A DNA stretch of 45,507 nt from Acidimicrobiia bacterium (GCA_012961035.1 DUAC01000019.1:1-45507); one strand, 5' to 3'; positions 7,215 through 15,471 are shown, numbered from the stretch's first letter. Notes: generated by a model not told the origin, from the sequence alone. Numbers and translations: made by a program.

Positions 7215-9043
7215 ACCCCAAAGAGGCCCTCCTCGATCCTGACGTCATGCGGGAGCGTTACCGGGTTGAGCGTGACAAGCGTCTTCGTGTCGACGGCAAC
7301 GACCAGTACGTCGACGTCGTCGGACCGTTCGCCCACTACACCGATGACCCCTACATCGAGTCGGGTATCGACCGTCCGCCCCTGGTCGATGAGGTCGATG
7401 TCGTGATCATCGGAGGTGGTTTCGGGGGACTGCAGATGGGGGCCCGCCTCCGTGATGCCGGGGTGGAGGACCTGCGGATCATCGAGAAGGGAGGCGATTT
7501 CGGTGGCACCTGGTACTGGAACCGGTACCCGGGGGCCCAGTGCGATATCGAGTCCTACATCTACCTTCCGCTCCTCGAGGAGGTCGGCTACATGCCCCGG
7601 GAGAAGTACTCCCACGCCCGGGAGATCCTTGACTACAGCCAACGACTCGGTCGCCACTACCGCCTCTACGACGGGGCGCTCTTCCAGACCGAGGTGACTG
7701 GGATGTCCTGGGATGATCAACTCTCACGCTGGATCGTGGACACCAATCGGGGAGATTCGCTCCGGGCCCGGTTCGTGGCCATGGCTAACGGTCCGCTGAA
7801 CCGCCCGAAACTCCCCGGCATCCCCGGCCTCGGCGACTTCGCGGGTCATTCCTTCCACACGAGCCGCTGGGACTACGAATACACGGGCGGAGGGCCAGAC
7901 GGTGACCTCGATCGCCTCGCAGACAAGCGGGTGGCGGTCATCGGTACCGGGGCCAGTGCCATACAGTGCGTTCCGTTCCTCGGCGAGGCCGCAGAGCACC
8001 TCTACGTCTTCCAGCGCACACCCTCGTCAGTGGACGTGCGCGGCAACCAACCCACCGAACCAGGGTGGGCCGCCGGCCTGGATCCGGGCTGGCAGAAGCA
8101 GCGCATGGAGAATTTCAACGGCCTGGTTTCGGGCCTGCCCCAGCCCGAAGACCTCGTTGATGACGGTTGGACCGACCTCATCGGCAAGATGATCCGACGC
8201 TTTCGGGAGGCCAGCGCTGACGGGAGCGTCGACATTCCCGAAGTGATGGAGCTGGCCAACTTCGACAAGATGAACGAGATCCGCTCTCGGGTCGACGACC
8301 TGGTGGAAGACCCGGAGGTCGCCGAGAAGCTCAAGCCCTATTACCAGATGTTCTGCAAGCGGCCGACCTTCAACGACGAGTACCTCCCGACGTTCAACCG
8401 GCCCAACGTCGAGCTCGTCGACACCGACGGGAAGGGTGTCGACCGCATCACCGAACGCGGCCTGGTCGTGGCCGGCGTCGAGCACGAGGTCGACTGCATG
8501 ATCTTTGCCACCGGCTTCGAGGTGGGGACCCCGTACGTCCGCCGGGCCGGGTACGAGATCCTCGGCAGCCGGGGGCGGACCCTCTCGGAGAAGTGGACTG
8601 ATGGGATGGCCACCCTGCACGGGATGCAGAGTCGGGGCTTTCCGAACTGCTTCTTCATGCAAATCAGCCAGACCGCCTTTACAGCCAACTTCCCCCACCT
8701 TCTCGAGGAGCTCACGACCCACCTGTCCCACATCATCGGTCACGCCCTGGATCGTGGCATCAGCACCATCGAGGTCTCACAGGACGCCGAGGATGCCTGG
8801 GTGGCGACGATCCGGGAGAAGGGCCTCGGTGCGATGGGGGCCCTCGGCGGGGCGGATTGCACCCCCGGCTACTACAACAACGAGGGACAGGCCCGCGAAC
8901 CTGGCTCGATTCAGGCGGCCCCATATGGTGGCGGTTCCATTGAGTTCTTCCGAATCCTCCAGCAGTGGCGGGACGACGGAGACTTCGCCGGTCTGGAGTT
9001 CACCCACTCCTCCACGAAAGATGGTGGACGGCCGCCTGAGTGA
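7211..9043 (+). CDS. Baeyer-Villiger-type flavin monooxygenase
   Basis: This 610-aa protein is a class B flavoprotein monooxygenase, which uses FAD, NADPH and O2 to insert oxygen next to a ketone or to oxidise heteroatoms. It has the FAD Rossmann motif IIGGGFGG (about residues 67-73), GGDFGGTWYWNRYPGAQCD (about 94-112, characteristic of BVMOs), the BVMO fingerprint FAGHSFHTSRWD (210-221) and the NADPH motif VIGTGASAIQ (243-252). ATGFE near residue 430 is also typical. The length is somewhat above the 540-aa classic enzymes because of an N-terminal extension, as in steroid and large-ketone monooxygenases. It starts with GTG overlapping the previous stop and closes the operon. The substrate is probably a cyclic or polycyclic ketone. 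Confidence 0.9.
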   Translation: MNPKEALLDPDVMRERYRVERDKRLRVDGNDQYVDVVGPFAHYTDDPYIESGIDRPPLVDEVDVVIIGGGFGGLQMGARLRDAGVEDLRIIEKGGDFGGTWYWNRYPGAQCDIESYIYLPLLEEVGYMPREKYSHAREILDYSQRLGRHYRLYDGALFQTEVTGMSWDDQLSRWIVDTNRGDSLRARFVAMANGPLNRPKLPGIPGLGDFAGHSFHTSRWDYEYTGGGPDGDLDRLADKRVAVIGTGASAIQCVPFLGEAAEHLYVFQRTPSSVDVRGNQPTEPGWAAGLDPGWQKQRMENFNGLVSGLPQPEDLVDDGWTDLIGKMIRRFREASADGSVDIPEVMELANFDKMNEIRSRVDDLVEDPEVAEKLKPYYQMFCKRPTFNDEYLPTFNRPNVELVDTDGKGVDRITERGLVVAGVEHEVDCMIFATGFEVGTPYVRRAGYEILGSRGRTLSEKWTDGMATLHGMQSRGFPNCFFMQISQTAFTANFPHLLEELTTHLSHIIGHALDRGISTIEVSQDAEDAWVATIREKGLGAMGALGGADCTPGYYNNEGQAREPGSIQAAPYGGGSIEFFRILQQWRDDGDFAGLEFTHSSTKDGGRPPE

Positions 9044-9326
9044 CCTTCTCGTGGGCCTCTTCGCTCGGCTCTGAGCGCTTGGCACCTGGAGACGGATGGT
9101 GCGATCGTATTGGCAACGGCCCTCAGGTCGCCGGAGACGATCGTGAGGTCCGACGTCTCGATCGCCACGTCGGTTCCTGTCTACACGTTGCCGTGATGTT
9201 CCATGCCGGTGGGTCTGCGCGTAACTGGAATTGCCAATTCGCGCAACCGGACCCTGTTGCACACGCCGTGGACCTGCGGTAATGGAGTTTCGCGCCGCCG
9301 CCCACGGGGTGGGGTGGCGCTAGGGC
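9044..9326. other. Intergenic region between convergent genes, with inverted repeats
   Basis: No gene is supported here. GAATTG-C-CAATTC is a short AT-rich inverted repeat at 9228-9240. TGCGCG (9216-9221) and CGCGCA (9240-9245) can also pair around it. At 9292-9320 an imperfect GC-rich stem (GCGCC...GGCGC outer arms) abuts the stop of the minus-strand acyl-CoA dehydrogenase and may act as its terminator. The region also marks the change from moderately to strongly GC-rich DNA. Confidence 0.4.
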
Positions 9327-10436
9327 TCAGTCCAGGACCTGGCGGGCGATGAGCTCCTCGAGGTGGTCGTCGCCGAACCAGTTCAGCTGCCAGGACTTGG
9401 CCCGCCGGAAGTACAGCTGGGCGTCGCACTCCAGGGTGAACCCCATGCCGCCGTGGACCTGGATGGCGACGCCGGTGACCTCCCGACAGGTCTGGGTGGC
9501 GAACATCTTCGCCATGGGCGCCAGGGTCTCGATGGAGCGGTCCACGTCACGGGTCCAGGCCGCACGCTGCACGAGCACCCTGGCCCCGTCGATGGCCGTG
9601 ATGCCGTCGGCCAGGGAGTGGCTGATGGCCTGGAAGGCGGCGATCGGCTTGCCGAACTGGTGGCGTTCCCTGGCGTAGTCGGTGGTCAGCGCATGTACGG
9701 CCTCTGCTGCGCCCACGGCACGGGCGGCCACCAGCACCAGGGCATCGAGCATCACCGTGTGCCAGGTCTCCCAGCCGGTGCCGGGTGCCCCGATGCGGTC
9801 GGTGCCCGGCACCCTGACGCCGTCCAGGTCCACCCGGTACTGGGTGTCGCCGGCCACCGTCCGCTGGAGGGTCAGCGTCACGCCGTCGGCCTGCGGATCC
9901 AGCAGGTATAGGTCGATGCCCGCCTCGCCCCGGGCCAGCACGACCAGACGGTCGGCCGCCAAAGCGAAGGCCACGTGGCGTTTGGTTCCGGTCAGGACCA
10001 CCTCGTCGCCGTCGGTGACAGCCGAGAGTCGGATGCCGGACGGGCCCGAGCTGTTGTCCGGTTCCAGCCAGGCCGGGGTGAGGATGTATCGGCCGTCGGC
10101 GATCCCGGGCAGCCACTCGGCCTGCTGGTCCGGCGTCCCGGCCCGGGCCAGCACACCGGCCGAGACCACCGTGGATTCCAGGTGCGGCGAGGGCACGAGG
10201 CTGCGGCCGAACTCCTCGTAGACGATGACGGCGTCCAGAAGTCCCATGGCCGAGCCACCGTGTTCCTCGCCCAGCATCAGGCCGGTCAGGCCCATGGATG
10301 CCAGCTGGCCCCAGAAGCCGTCGTCGAAGCCCTTCGGGTCGTCCTCCAGCAGGCGTACGGACTCCAGGGCGTCCGTGCAGAGGCCGCGCACGGCCTGGCG
10401 GAGCATTTCCTGTTCATCGGTGAAGGCGAGGTCCAT
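9327..10436 (-). CDS. Acyl-CoA dehydrogenase family protein (likely non-catalytic partner subunit)
   Basis: This 369-aa acyl-CoA dehydrogenase fold has an N-terminal helical domain (MDLAFTDEQEMLRQAVRGL), a middle beta domain (LTPAWLEPD, VLTGTKRHVAFALAADRLVV) and a C-terminal helical domain (YARERHQFGKPIAAFQAISH, QVHGGMGFTLECDAQLYFRR). Neither usual catalytic Glu position holds a glutamate. The helix that reads LDLER in many family members reads LDALVL here, and the C-terminal EGT motif is replaced by WFGDDH. In actinobacterial heterotetrameric dehydrogenases one subunit is often inactive, so this is probably the partner of the enzyme at 12661-13854. The ATG at 10436 has AGGAGAA upstream. It is last in a five-gene minus-strand operon. 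Confidence 0.88.
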   Translation of the reverse strand: MDLAFTDEQEMLRQAVRGLCTDALESVRLLEDDPKGFDDGFWGQLASMGLTGLMLGEEHGGSAMGLLDAVIVYEEFGRSLVPSPHLESTVVSAGVLARAGTPDQQAEWLPGIADGRYILTPAWLEPDNSSGPSGIRLSAVTDGDEVVLTGTKRHVAFALAADRLVVLARGEAGIDLYLLDPQADGVTLTLQRTVAGDTQYRVDLDGVRVPGTDRIGAPGTGWETWHTVMLDALVLVAARAVGAAEAVHALTTDYARERHQFGKPIAAFQAISHSLADGITAIDGARVLVQRAAWTRDVDRSIETLAPMAKMFATQTCREVTGVAIQVHGGMGFTLECDAQLYFRRAKSWQLNWFGDDHLEELIARQVLD

Positions 10437-10444
10437 CGGTTCTC

Positions 10445-10924
10445 CTAGGGGCGCCAGTCGTCGCCGTGGCGCGACCATGGATTGTCCTGACCGTCCACCG
10501 GGACGGCCACGCGGGTGGCACACGTCGTGGCGACCACGTCGCCCACCATCAGGGCCACGTCCAGGTTGATCCATCCGCAGCCAGCGTCGTCGGTGCCGAC
10601 GAGGGTGACCGTGGCGTTGAAGGACATCAGGTCACCGGGGAACACCGGCGTGTTCATGCGGAAGGTCATCCGGCCGAGGCGACCGGTGGGTCCGGTCCAG
10701 TCGGTCACGTAGCGCTCGAACCAGGCGGCCTGGTTGGGGGTGTTCAGGAATATGTCCCGGGTGCCGTTGCGGTTGATGGCGAAGTCACGGTCGTGGTGCA
10801 TCGGGCGCCAGTCCCTGGATGCCAGGGCGCCGAGGACCACCGTGGTGGCGGTGACGTCGTGGTCCAGGCCCGGCAGCGTGTCGCCGACGGCCACGTCGCC
10901 CAGGAGCAGCAGCGGGGCGTTCAT
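10445..10924 (-). CDS. MaoC-like hot-dog dehydratase
   Basis: This 159-aa hot-dog fold protein probably hydrates a 2-enoyl-CoA or is one half of such an enzyme. It carries the hydratase-2 type segment SRDWRPMHHDRDFA, with the Asp and His of the D-x-x-P-x-H pattern, and FRMNTPVFPGDLMSF in the second half. The ATG overlaps the stop of the upstream gene (ATGA at 10921-10924, minus strand), so the two hot-dog proteins are likely made together and form a heterodimer. This resembles actinobacterial sterol side-chain enoyl-CoA hydratases, where a MaoC protein pairs with a second MaoC-like chain. A single-chain hydratase normally has two such domains and about twice this length. Confidence 0.85.
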   Translation of the reverse strand: MNAPLLLLGDVAVGDTLPGLDHDVTATTVVLGALASRDWRPMHHDRDFAINRNGTRDIFLNTPNQAAWFERYVTDWTGPTGRLGRMTFRMNTPVFPGDLMSFNATVTLVGTDDAGCGWINLDVALMVGDVVATTCATRVAVPVDGQDNPWSRHGDDWRP

Positions 10925-11487
10925 GCGGAGTCCCCGGAGGCCTGGTCCGTGTCGGCAGGTCGTCGATACCCGAAGGCCGTGTACGACTCCACGCCCAGAA
11001 GCTGGTCGTCCTGGTTCAGGTACTCCACGTCGATGGTCCAGAACCGGCCCCTGCCCAGCTTCGTGGTCTTGGGTTCGCTGACCGACCGGAGGACCTGCCG
11101 GGACCTCACCCGGTCGCCGATGCGGACCGGTTCGTGGAAGGTGTTGGTGTTCGACGAGATGATCGCCTCGGGGAGGTCCAGGGCGGCCTTCAGGTCGAAG
11201 TGGGCCTGGAGCGGGACGGCCGGTTCGGTGCGGCCCGGCGACCAGTGGTGGGGCCGGAACCAGACCGAGAGCATGGTGGGTGGCGCTATGGGTCCGTCTG
11301 TGATGGCGGTGGCCACGTCCTCGTCCCAGAACAGCGGGTTGCCGTTCTCCACGGCGGCGCACGTCGTCCAGACGTAGCCGTGCTCGACCGGGAATCCGCC
11401 CTCCTCGGCGTACTGGGTGACTCCTATGAGGTCGGTCACCGCTGCGGGGATGGGCATCGGCTCTCCTGCGTGGACCGTGTTGCTCAT
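10921..11487 (-). CDS. MaoC/FAS1-type N-terminal dehydratase-like protein
   Basis: This 188-aa protein matches the N-terminal dehydratase type of hot-dog proteins: GPIAPPTMLSVWFRP, then SSNTNTFHEPVRIGDRVRSR and FWTIDVEYLNQ. It lacks the D-x-x-P-x-H catalytic segment of its neighbour and is best read as the structural or CoA-binding half of a heterodimeric hydratase. The start at 11487 overlaps the stop of the CoA-transferase gene. An in-frame ATG at 11457 (giving MPIPAAVTDL...) has the better ribosome site, GCAGGAGAG, and may be the true start, giving 178 aa. No DUF35 domain is attached here, but an OB-fold is fused to the synthase-like protein across the divergent promoter. Confidence 0.83.
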   Translation of the reverse strand: MSNTVHAGEPMPIPAAVTDLIGVTQYAEEGGFPVEHGYVWTTCAAVENGNPLFWDEDVATAITDGPIAPPTMLSVWFRPHHWSPGRTEPAVPLQAHFDLKAALDLPEAIISSNTNTFHEPVRIGDRVRSRQVLRSVSEPKTTKLGRGRFWTIDVEYLNQDDQLLGVESYTAFGYRRPADTDQASGDSA

Positions 11488-12650
11488 GCGATGGCCCCCA
11501 CGTCCCTGAGCTCGCCGATCTCCGTGGCGCTGAGGCCTGCGTGGGCCAGGATCCGGTCGGTGTCGGGAATCGACTGGTCACGGACCTCCAGGGTGGAGGC
11601 ATCCACCTGGCCTGCCAGCGGAGCGGCCACCTGGCGGATGGTGCCGGCGGTTGGATGGGTGACCTCGGTGAAGTTGCCCCGTGCACCGAATTGCTCGTCG
11701 GCTACCACCTCCGGTATCTCCAGGACGGCCGATACGCAGGTGTCGGCAGGTCCGAGCTCTGCGGCCCAGTCGTCCCGGTGGCGGGTGGAGAACGCTGCGG
11801 CGAAGTCGACCCGCATGGCGTCGACAGCGTCATCGTCGTACTGGTGGTCCAGCCACCGTTCGGCTCCGAGTGCCCGACAGAGGTTGGCGAAGAACCGTGG
11901 CTCGATGGCTGCCACGGTCAACCAGCCACCGTCGGCGGCTTCGTACAGGTCGTACCAGGCGTAGCGGCCGGTCAGCAGGCCGTGGCGGGGGCCCGGTTCG
12001 GTGCCCTCCGCGAGGTACTCGTCCACCGCCAGGGACATGAGCGACAGCACGCCGTCGGCGATGGACACGTCCAGGTAGGTGCCCTCCCCGGTGGTTGCCC
12101 GGGCAACCAGGGCGGCACAGATGGCGGCGACGGCGTGGAGGCCCCCGGCGGCGCTGTCGGCAATGGTGGCTCCCGGCAGTGCGGGGCCGCCGCCCGCAGC
12201 GCGTCCCGAGCAGTGCAGGTAGCCGCCGACCGCCAGGTAGTTCAGGTCGTGGCCGGCCCAGCCGGACCGCGGGCCGGTCTGCCCGTAGCCGGTGGTGGAG
12301 CAGTAGACGATGCCGGGGTTCACCGTCGAGACGTCGTCGAAGCCGATGCCGAGTCGGTCCACGACTCCGGGTCGGAAGCTCTCGATCACCACGTCGGCGT
12401 CTGCAGCGAGGCGTAGGAAGGCGCCCCGGCCGCCGTCGGACTTGAGGTCAAGGAGCACACGGCGCATGCCCCGCTGGGCGCTGTATGCGTAGGCGGGGGG
12501 CACGATCTGGACGCCGGCGTCCTTCGGGACCGGCCCGACCTTGACCACGTCGGCTCCCCAGTCGGCCAGCCAGCGCGAGGCGCGCACGGCCGGTCCCACC
12601 GAGGCGAGGTCCAGGACGGTGATCCCATCCAGGAGGGGGCGATCGGGCAT
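11484..12650 (-). CDS. CaiB/BaiF family CoA-transferase or alpha-methylacyl-CoA racemase
   Basis: This 388-aa class III CoA-transferase fold protein starts with LLDGITVLDLASVGPAVRAS and has DWGADVVKVGP, VVIESFRPGVVDRLGIG, YCSTTGYGQTGP and the likely catalytic aspartate in ATIADSAAGGLHA, followed by TGEGTYLDVS. The family contains CoA-transferases and alpha-methylacyl-CoA racemases. In this operon, beside dehydrogenases and hydratases, a racemase that sets the stereochemistry of a 2-methyl-branched acyl-CoA before beta-oxidation is attractive but unproven. An ATG at 12650 fits the family N-terminus; the frame continues upstream without homology. It lies 10 nt after the stop of the dehydrogenase gene. 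Confidence 0.88.
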   Translation of the reverse strand: MPDRPLLDGITVLDLASVGPAVRASRWLADWGADVVKVGPVPKDAGVQIVPPAYAYSAQRGMRRVLLDLKSDGGRGAFLRLAADADVVIESFRPGVVDRLGIGFDDVSTVNPGIVYCSTTGYGQTGPRSGWAGHDLNYLAVGGYLHCSGRAAGGGPALPGATIADSAAGGLHAVAAICAALVARATTGEGTYLDVSIADGVLSLMSLAVDEYLAEGTEPGPRHGLLTGRYAWYDLYEAADGGWLTVAAIEPRFFANLCRALGAERWLDHQYDDDAVDAMRVDFAAAFSTRHRDDWAAELGPADTCVSAVLEIPEVVADEQFGARGNFTEVTHPTAGTIRQVAAPLAGQVDASTLEVRDQSIPDTDRILAHAGLSATEIGELRDVGAIA

Positions 12651-12660
12651 GCGGGGTCGC

Positions 12661-13854
12661 CTAGAAGTTCTTGGGGAGGCCGAGGCCCCGTCGGGTGATG
12701 ATGTTCTTCTGCACCTCGGAGGTGCCACCGCCGATGGTGTCCAGCACCGTGTAGCGGTAGGTGGATTCCGCCCGCCCTGCCATCGGCGCCTCCTCGGTGC
12801 CGACCCGCAGTTGTGTGCCGGGCCCGCCCAGGTCCATGGAGGCGTCGGCCAGCCGCTTGGAGAACTCGGTGGTGAAGAGCTTGTACTCCGAGGCTTCCAT
12901 GGTCGGCGGGTTGCCACCGTCGGACTCCGCCCTCATAGAGGCGTCGACCACCCGGAGGCCCATGCCGCGGGCCACCTCGGCGGTGGTGGCCAACCTGGCG
13001 ATCCGGGCCCGCACCTTCGGGTCGTCCTTCAGCGGCTCGCCGTCCCGGGTGGCGGTTCGCACATGGTCGACCAGCAGGTCCAGGCGCTGCTTCACCGGGG
13101 AGAAGGTGAACATGGTGAAGCGCTCCAGGTCGAGGGCCTGGGAGATGTACCGGAAGCCGTGGTTCAGCTCGCCCACCACGTACTCGTCGGGTACGAACAC
13201 GTCGTCGAAGAAGACGTCGTTGGTGCGTTCGTCGCCCATGGTCATGATGCCCTGGACGGTTATTCCCGGGTGGTCCATGGGCACCAGGAACAGGGTGATG
13301 CCGAAGTGCTTGGGGGCGTCCGGGTCGGTGCGGGCGCCCACCCAGTACCACTCGGCGAAGTGGGCCGAGGTGGTCCAGGTCTTCTGGCCGTTCAGGATCC
13401 AGCCGCCGTCGGTCTCGGTGGCCTTCAGCTTCATCGCAGCGGCATCCGATCCGGCCTCGGGTTCGCTGTAGCCGACGGCGAACTCGACCTCGTTGGCCAG
13501 GATCTTCGGTAGGAACTCCTCCTTCAGGAACTCCGAACCGTGGGCTATGAGGGTCTTGCCGATGATCCCGACGCCCTTGCCGATCTGGGGTCCTCCCCGT
13601 GCGGCCAGGGCCTCGTTCAGGATGTACTCGTAGATGCCCTCGCCCTCCTTGCCCCCGTACTCCTTCGGCCAGGTCATGCCCAGCCAGCCCTGCTCGCCGA
13701 GCTTTCGCATCAGGGCCCTGCGCTTCGGGGTGTCGACGATCTGGGCCATGTTCTCGCGAGTGGGGTCGAACACGTCGGGGTCGTCGTTGGCGTCCAGGAA
13801 CGCCTCGACCTGGACGGCGAAGGCCTGCTGGTCGGGTGAGAAGTCGAAGTCCAT
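12661..13854 (-). CDS. Acyl-CoA dehydrogenase (likely catalytic subunit)
   Basis: This 397-aa FadE-type acyl-CoA dehydrogenase is first in the minus-strand operon. Motifs in order are GEQGWLGMTWPKEYGG, FAVGYSEPEAGSDAAAMKLKA (flavin and substrate loop), LNGQKTWTTSAHFAEWYW, ERTNDVFFDDVFVPDEYVVG and IGGGTSEVQKNIITRRGLGLP. The C-terminal position that is Glu in medium-chain enzymes is Gly (GGGTSEVQ). A Glu is present in LDLERF, at the position used as catalytic base by isovaleryl-CoA and long-chain type enzymes. It therefore probably supplies the active site for a heteromer with the protein encoded at 9327-10436. Transcription starts in the divergent region with two palindromic operators. Confidence 0.92.
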   Translation of the reverse strand: MDFDFSPDQQAFAVQVEAFLDANDDPDVFDPTRENMAQIVDTPKRRALMRKLGEQGWLGMTWPKEYGGKEGEGIYEYILNEALAARGGPQIGKGVGIIGKTLIAHGSEFLKEEFLPKILANEVEFAVGYSEPEAGSDAAAMKLKATETDGGWILNGQKTWTTSAHFAEWYWVGARTDPDAPKHFGITLFLVPMDHPGITVQGIMTMGDERTNDVFFDDVFVPDEYVVGELNHGFRYISQALDLERFTMFTFSPVKQRLDLLVDHVRTATRDGEPLKDDPKVRARIARLATTAEVARGMGLRVVDASMRAESDGGNPPTMEASEYKLFTTEFSKRLADASMDLGGPGTQLRVGTEEAPMAGRAESTYRYTVLDTIGGGTSEVQKNIITRRGLGLPKNF

Positions 13855-13894
13855 GCGTGGTCGGGGTTTCCGGTCCAGTCGGGTGGTGCTGAAT

Positions 13895-13909
13895 CTGACG
13901 GTGTGTCAG
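13895..13909. promoter_or_regulatory. Operator-like palindrome 1, acyl-CoA module
   Basis: CTGAC-GGTGT-GTCAG is a 15-bp inverted repeat located 41 bp upstream of the minus-strand dehydrogenase start. It shares its outer bases and the CTGACGG half with palindrome 2 at 14007-14021. A TetR-type regulator is the likely ligand; none for this operon is encoded in the window. Confidence 0.6.
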
Positions 13910-14006
13910 GCCCTCAACGTATCGGATGCGGGCGCTGCTGTCCCCTCGGGAGGCACGGGCAGGCGGCCGGGGTCGGCGTCGTGGGCGCCACCTCGTAGGA
14001 TCGTTT

Positions 14007-14021
14007 CTGACGGACCGTCAG
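14007..14021. promoter_or_regulatory. Operator-like palindrome 2, acyl-CoA module
   Basis: CTGACGG-A-CCGTCAG is a perfect 7-bp-arm inverted repeat. A -10-like TAGGAT at 13996-14001 places the predicted transcription start of the plus-strand synthase gene inside this palindrome, so a bound repressor would block initiation. The same half-site occurs in palindrome 1, 112 bp away, suggesting one regulator controls both directions. Confidence 0.65.
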
Positions 14022-14067
14022 GAACTGGTGGTCACCCACAGGACGGAAAGCGGAGCAGGATGGGAGC

Positions 14068-15471
14068 ATGAGCGGCAGCAGGGGAATCCTCGCCTACGGC
14101 GTCCACCTGCCGTACAACCGGCTGGCCCGTTCGGCCATCGGCGAGGTGATGGGATCCGGTGGCGGACGCGGGCACAGGTCGGTGGCGTCCTACGACGAGG
14201 ACACCACCACCATGGGGGTGGAGGCCGCCCGGCGGACCCTGGCCGGCGGCGTACCCGCACCGCAGGCCCTGTGGTTCTCCACCGTCGCCCCGGCGTACCT
14301 GGACAAGACCAACGCCACCGTCATGCACGCAGCGCTCCGGTTGGATGCATCGGTTCCGGCGCTGGACTTCGGCGGGGCTTCACGCTCGGCCGTGGGCGCC
14401 CTGCGAACGGCACTGGACGGTCCGGCGAGGACGCTCGTGGTGGCTTCCGACATCCGGGTGAGCCTGCCCACCGGGCCGGAGGACGGTGGTGGCGGCGACG
14501 CCGCTGTCGCCATGCTGGTCGGATGCTCCGAGGACGGCCCACTCCTGGCCGGGTACCTGGGCGGAGCCTCGACCACCGCCGAGTTCACCGACCGCTGGCG
14601 CACGCCGGGTAGCGACCATTCCCGCAACTGGGAGGACCGCTTCGGCGAGCAGGCCTACCTGCCGCTGGTCCGCAGGGCCTGGGCCGATGCGCTGGCGGCC
14701 TCCGGGCTGACGACCGACGACGTGGCTGTCGCAGCCGTCACCGGACTGCACGCCCGTGCGACCCGAAAGGCCGCATCCGGCCTCGGCGTGGCCATTGCCG
14801 GTGACAGGGCCGAGACGGTCGGCAACGCCGGAGCCGCCCACCCGGCCCTGCTGCTGGCCGACGTCCTGGACACGGCCCAACCCGGAGACGTGGTCGCCCT
14901 GGTGGTGCTGGCCGACGGCTGCGAGGTCCTCTTCTTCCGGGCCACCGACGCCCTGTCGGCCGGCCGACCGGAGCGGTCGGTGGCGGACCAGGTCGCCGAG
15001 AGGGCCGACGTGGCCTACGCCCGCTACCTGGCGTGGCGTGGCCTGCTCCAGGTGCAGCCCCCCAACCGCCCGGGGCCGAACCGCACCTCGGCGCCCGCAG
15101 CCCTGCGTAGGACCGACTGGAAGCACGGCTTCGTGGGTTCCACGGACCGGACCACCGGCATCACCCACCTCCCGCCATCGCGGGTGGGGATCTCCGGTGG
15201 AACCGTCGACGACATGGACCCGACGCCCATGGCCGATGCCATCGGCACCGTCGCCACCTTCACCGTTGACCGGTTGGCCCACTCGCCCAGCCCACCCGTG
15301 GTGTTCGCCGTGGTCGACTTCGACGGTGGCGGCCGGATGCCGATCGAGCTGACCGACGTGGACCCCACGGCTGTGGCGATCGGCGACAGGGTGGAGATGA
15401 CCTTCCGACGCCTGTCCACGTCCGACGGCCTGCACAACTACTTCTGGAAGGGCCGGCCCCTCCGGGGCTGA
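14068..15471 (+). CDS. HMG-CoA-synthase-like protein fused to OB-fold (DUF35-type) domain
   Basis: This 467-aa protein has a thiolase-superfamily N-terminal part (about 1-340) of the HMG-CoA synthase/KAS III type: GILAYGVHLPYNRL, YDEDTTTMGVEAARRTL and VGNAGAAHPALLLADVL. About residues 400-467 form a DUF35-like OB-fold (VVFAVVDFDGGGRMPIE...GDRVEMTFRRL). The nucleophilic Cys is missing: the loop reads DFGGASRSAVGAL, with Ser105 where synthases have ACxxG. The zinc-ribbon cysteines that usually precede DUF35 OB-folds are also absent. In archaea, thiolase, HMG-CoA synthase and a DUF35 protein form one complex with a shared CoA channel; here two of the three are fused and a thiolase follows 26 bp downstream. 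GGGAG precedes the ATG. It may be a scaffold, a lyase or a synthase with another nucleophile. Confidence 0.85.
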   Translation: MSGSRGILAYGVHLPYNRLARSAIGEVMGSGGGRGHRSVASYDEDTTTMGVEAARRTLAGGVPAPQALWFSTVAPAYLDKTNATVMHAALRLDASVPALDFGGASRSAVGALRTALDGPARTLVVASDIRVSLPTGPEDGGGGDAAVAMLVGCSEDGPLLAGYLGGASTTAEFTDRWRTPGSDHSRNWEDRFGEQAYLPLVRRAWADALAASGLTTDDVAVAAVTGLHARATRKAASGLGVAIAGDRAETVGNAGAAHPALLLADVLDTAQPGDVVALVVLADGCEVLFFRATDALSAGRPERSVADQVAERADVAYARYLAWRGLLQVQPPNRPGPNRTSAPAALRRTDWKHGFVGSTDRTTGITHLPPSRVGISGGTVDDMDPTPMADAIGTVATFTVDRLAHSPSPPVVFAVVDFDGGGRMPIELTDVDPTAVAIGDRVEMTFRRLSTSDGLHNYFWKGRPLRG

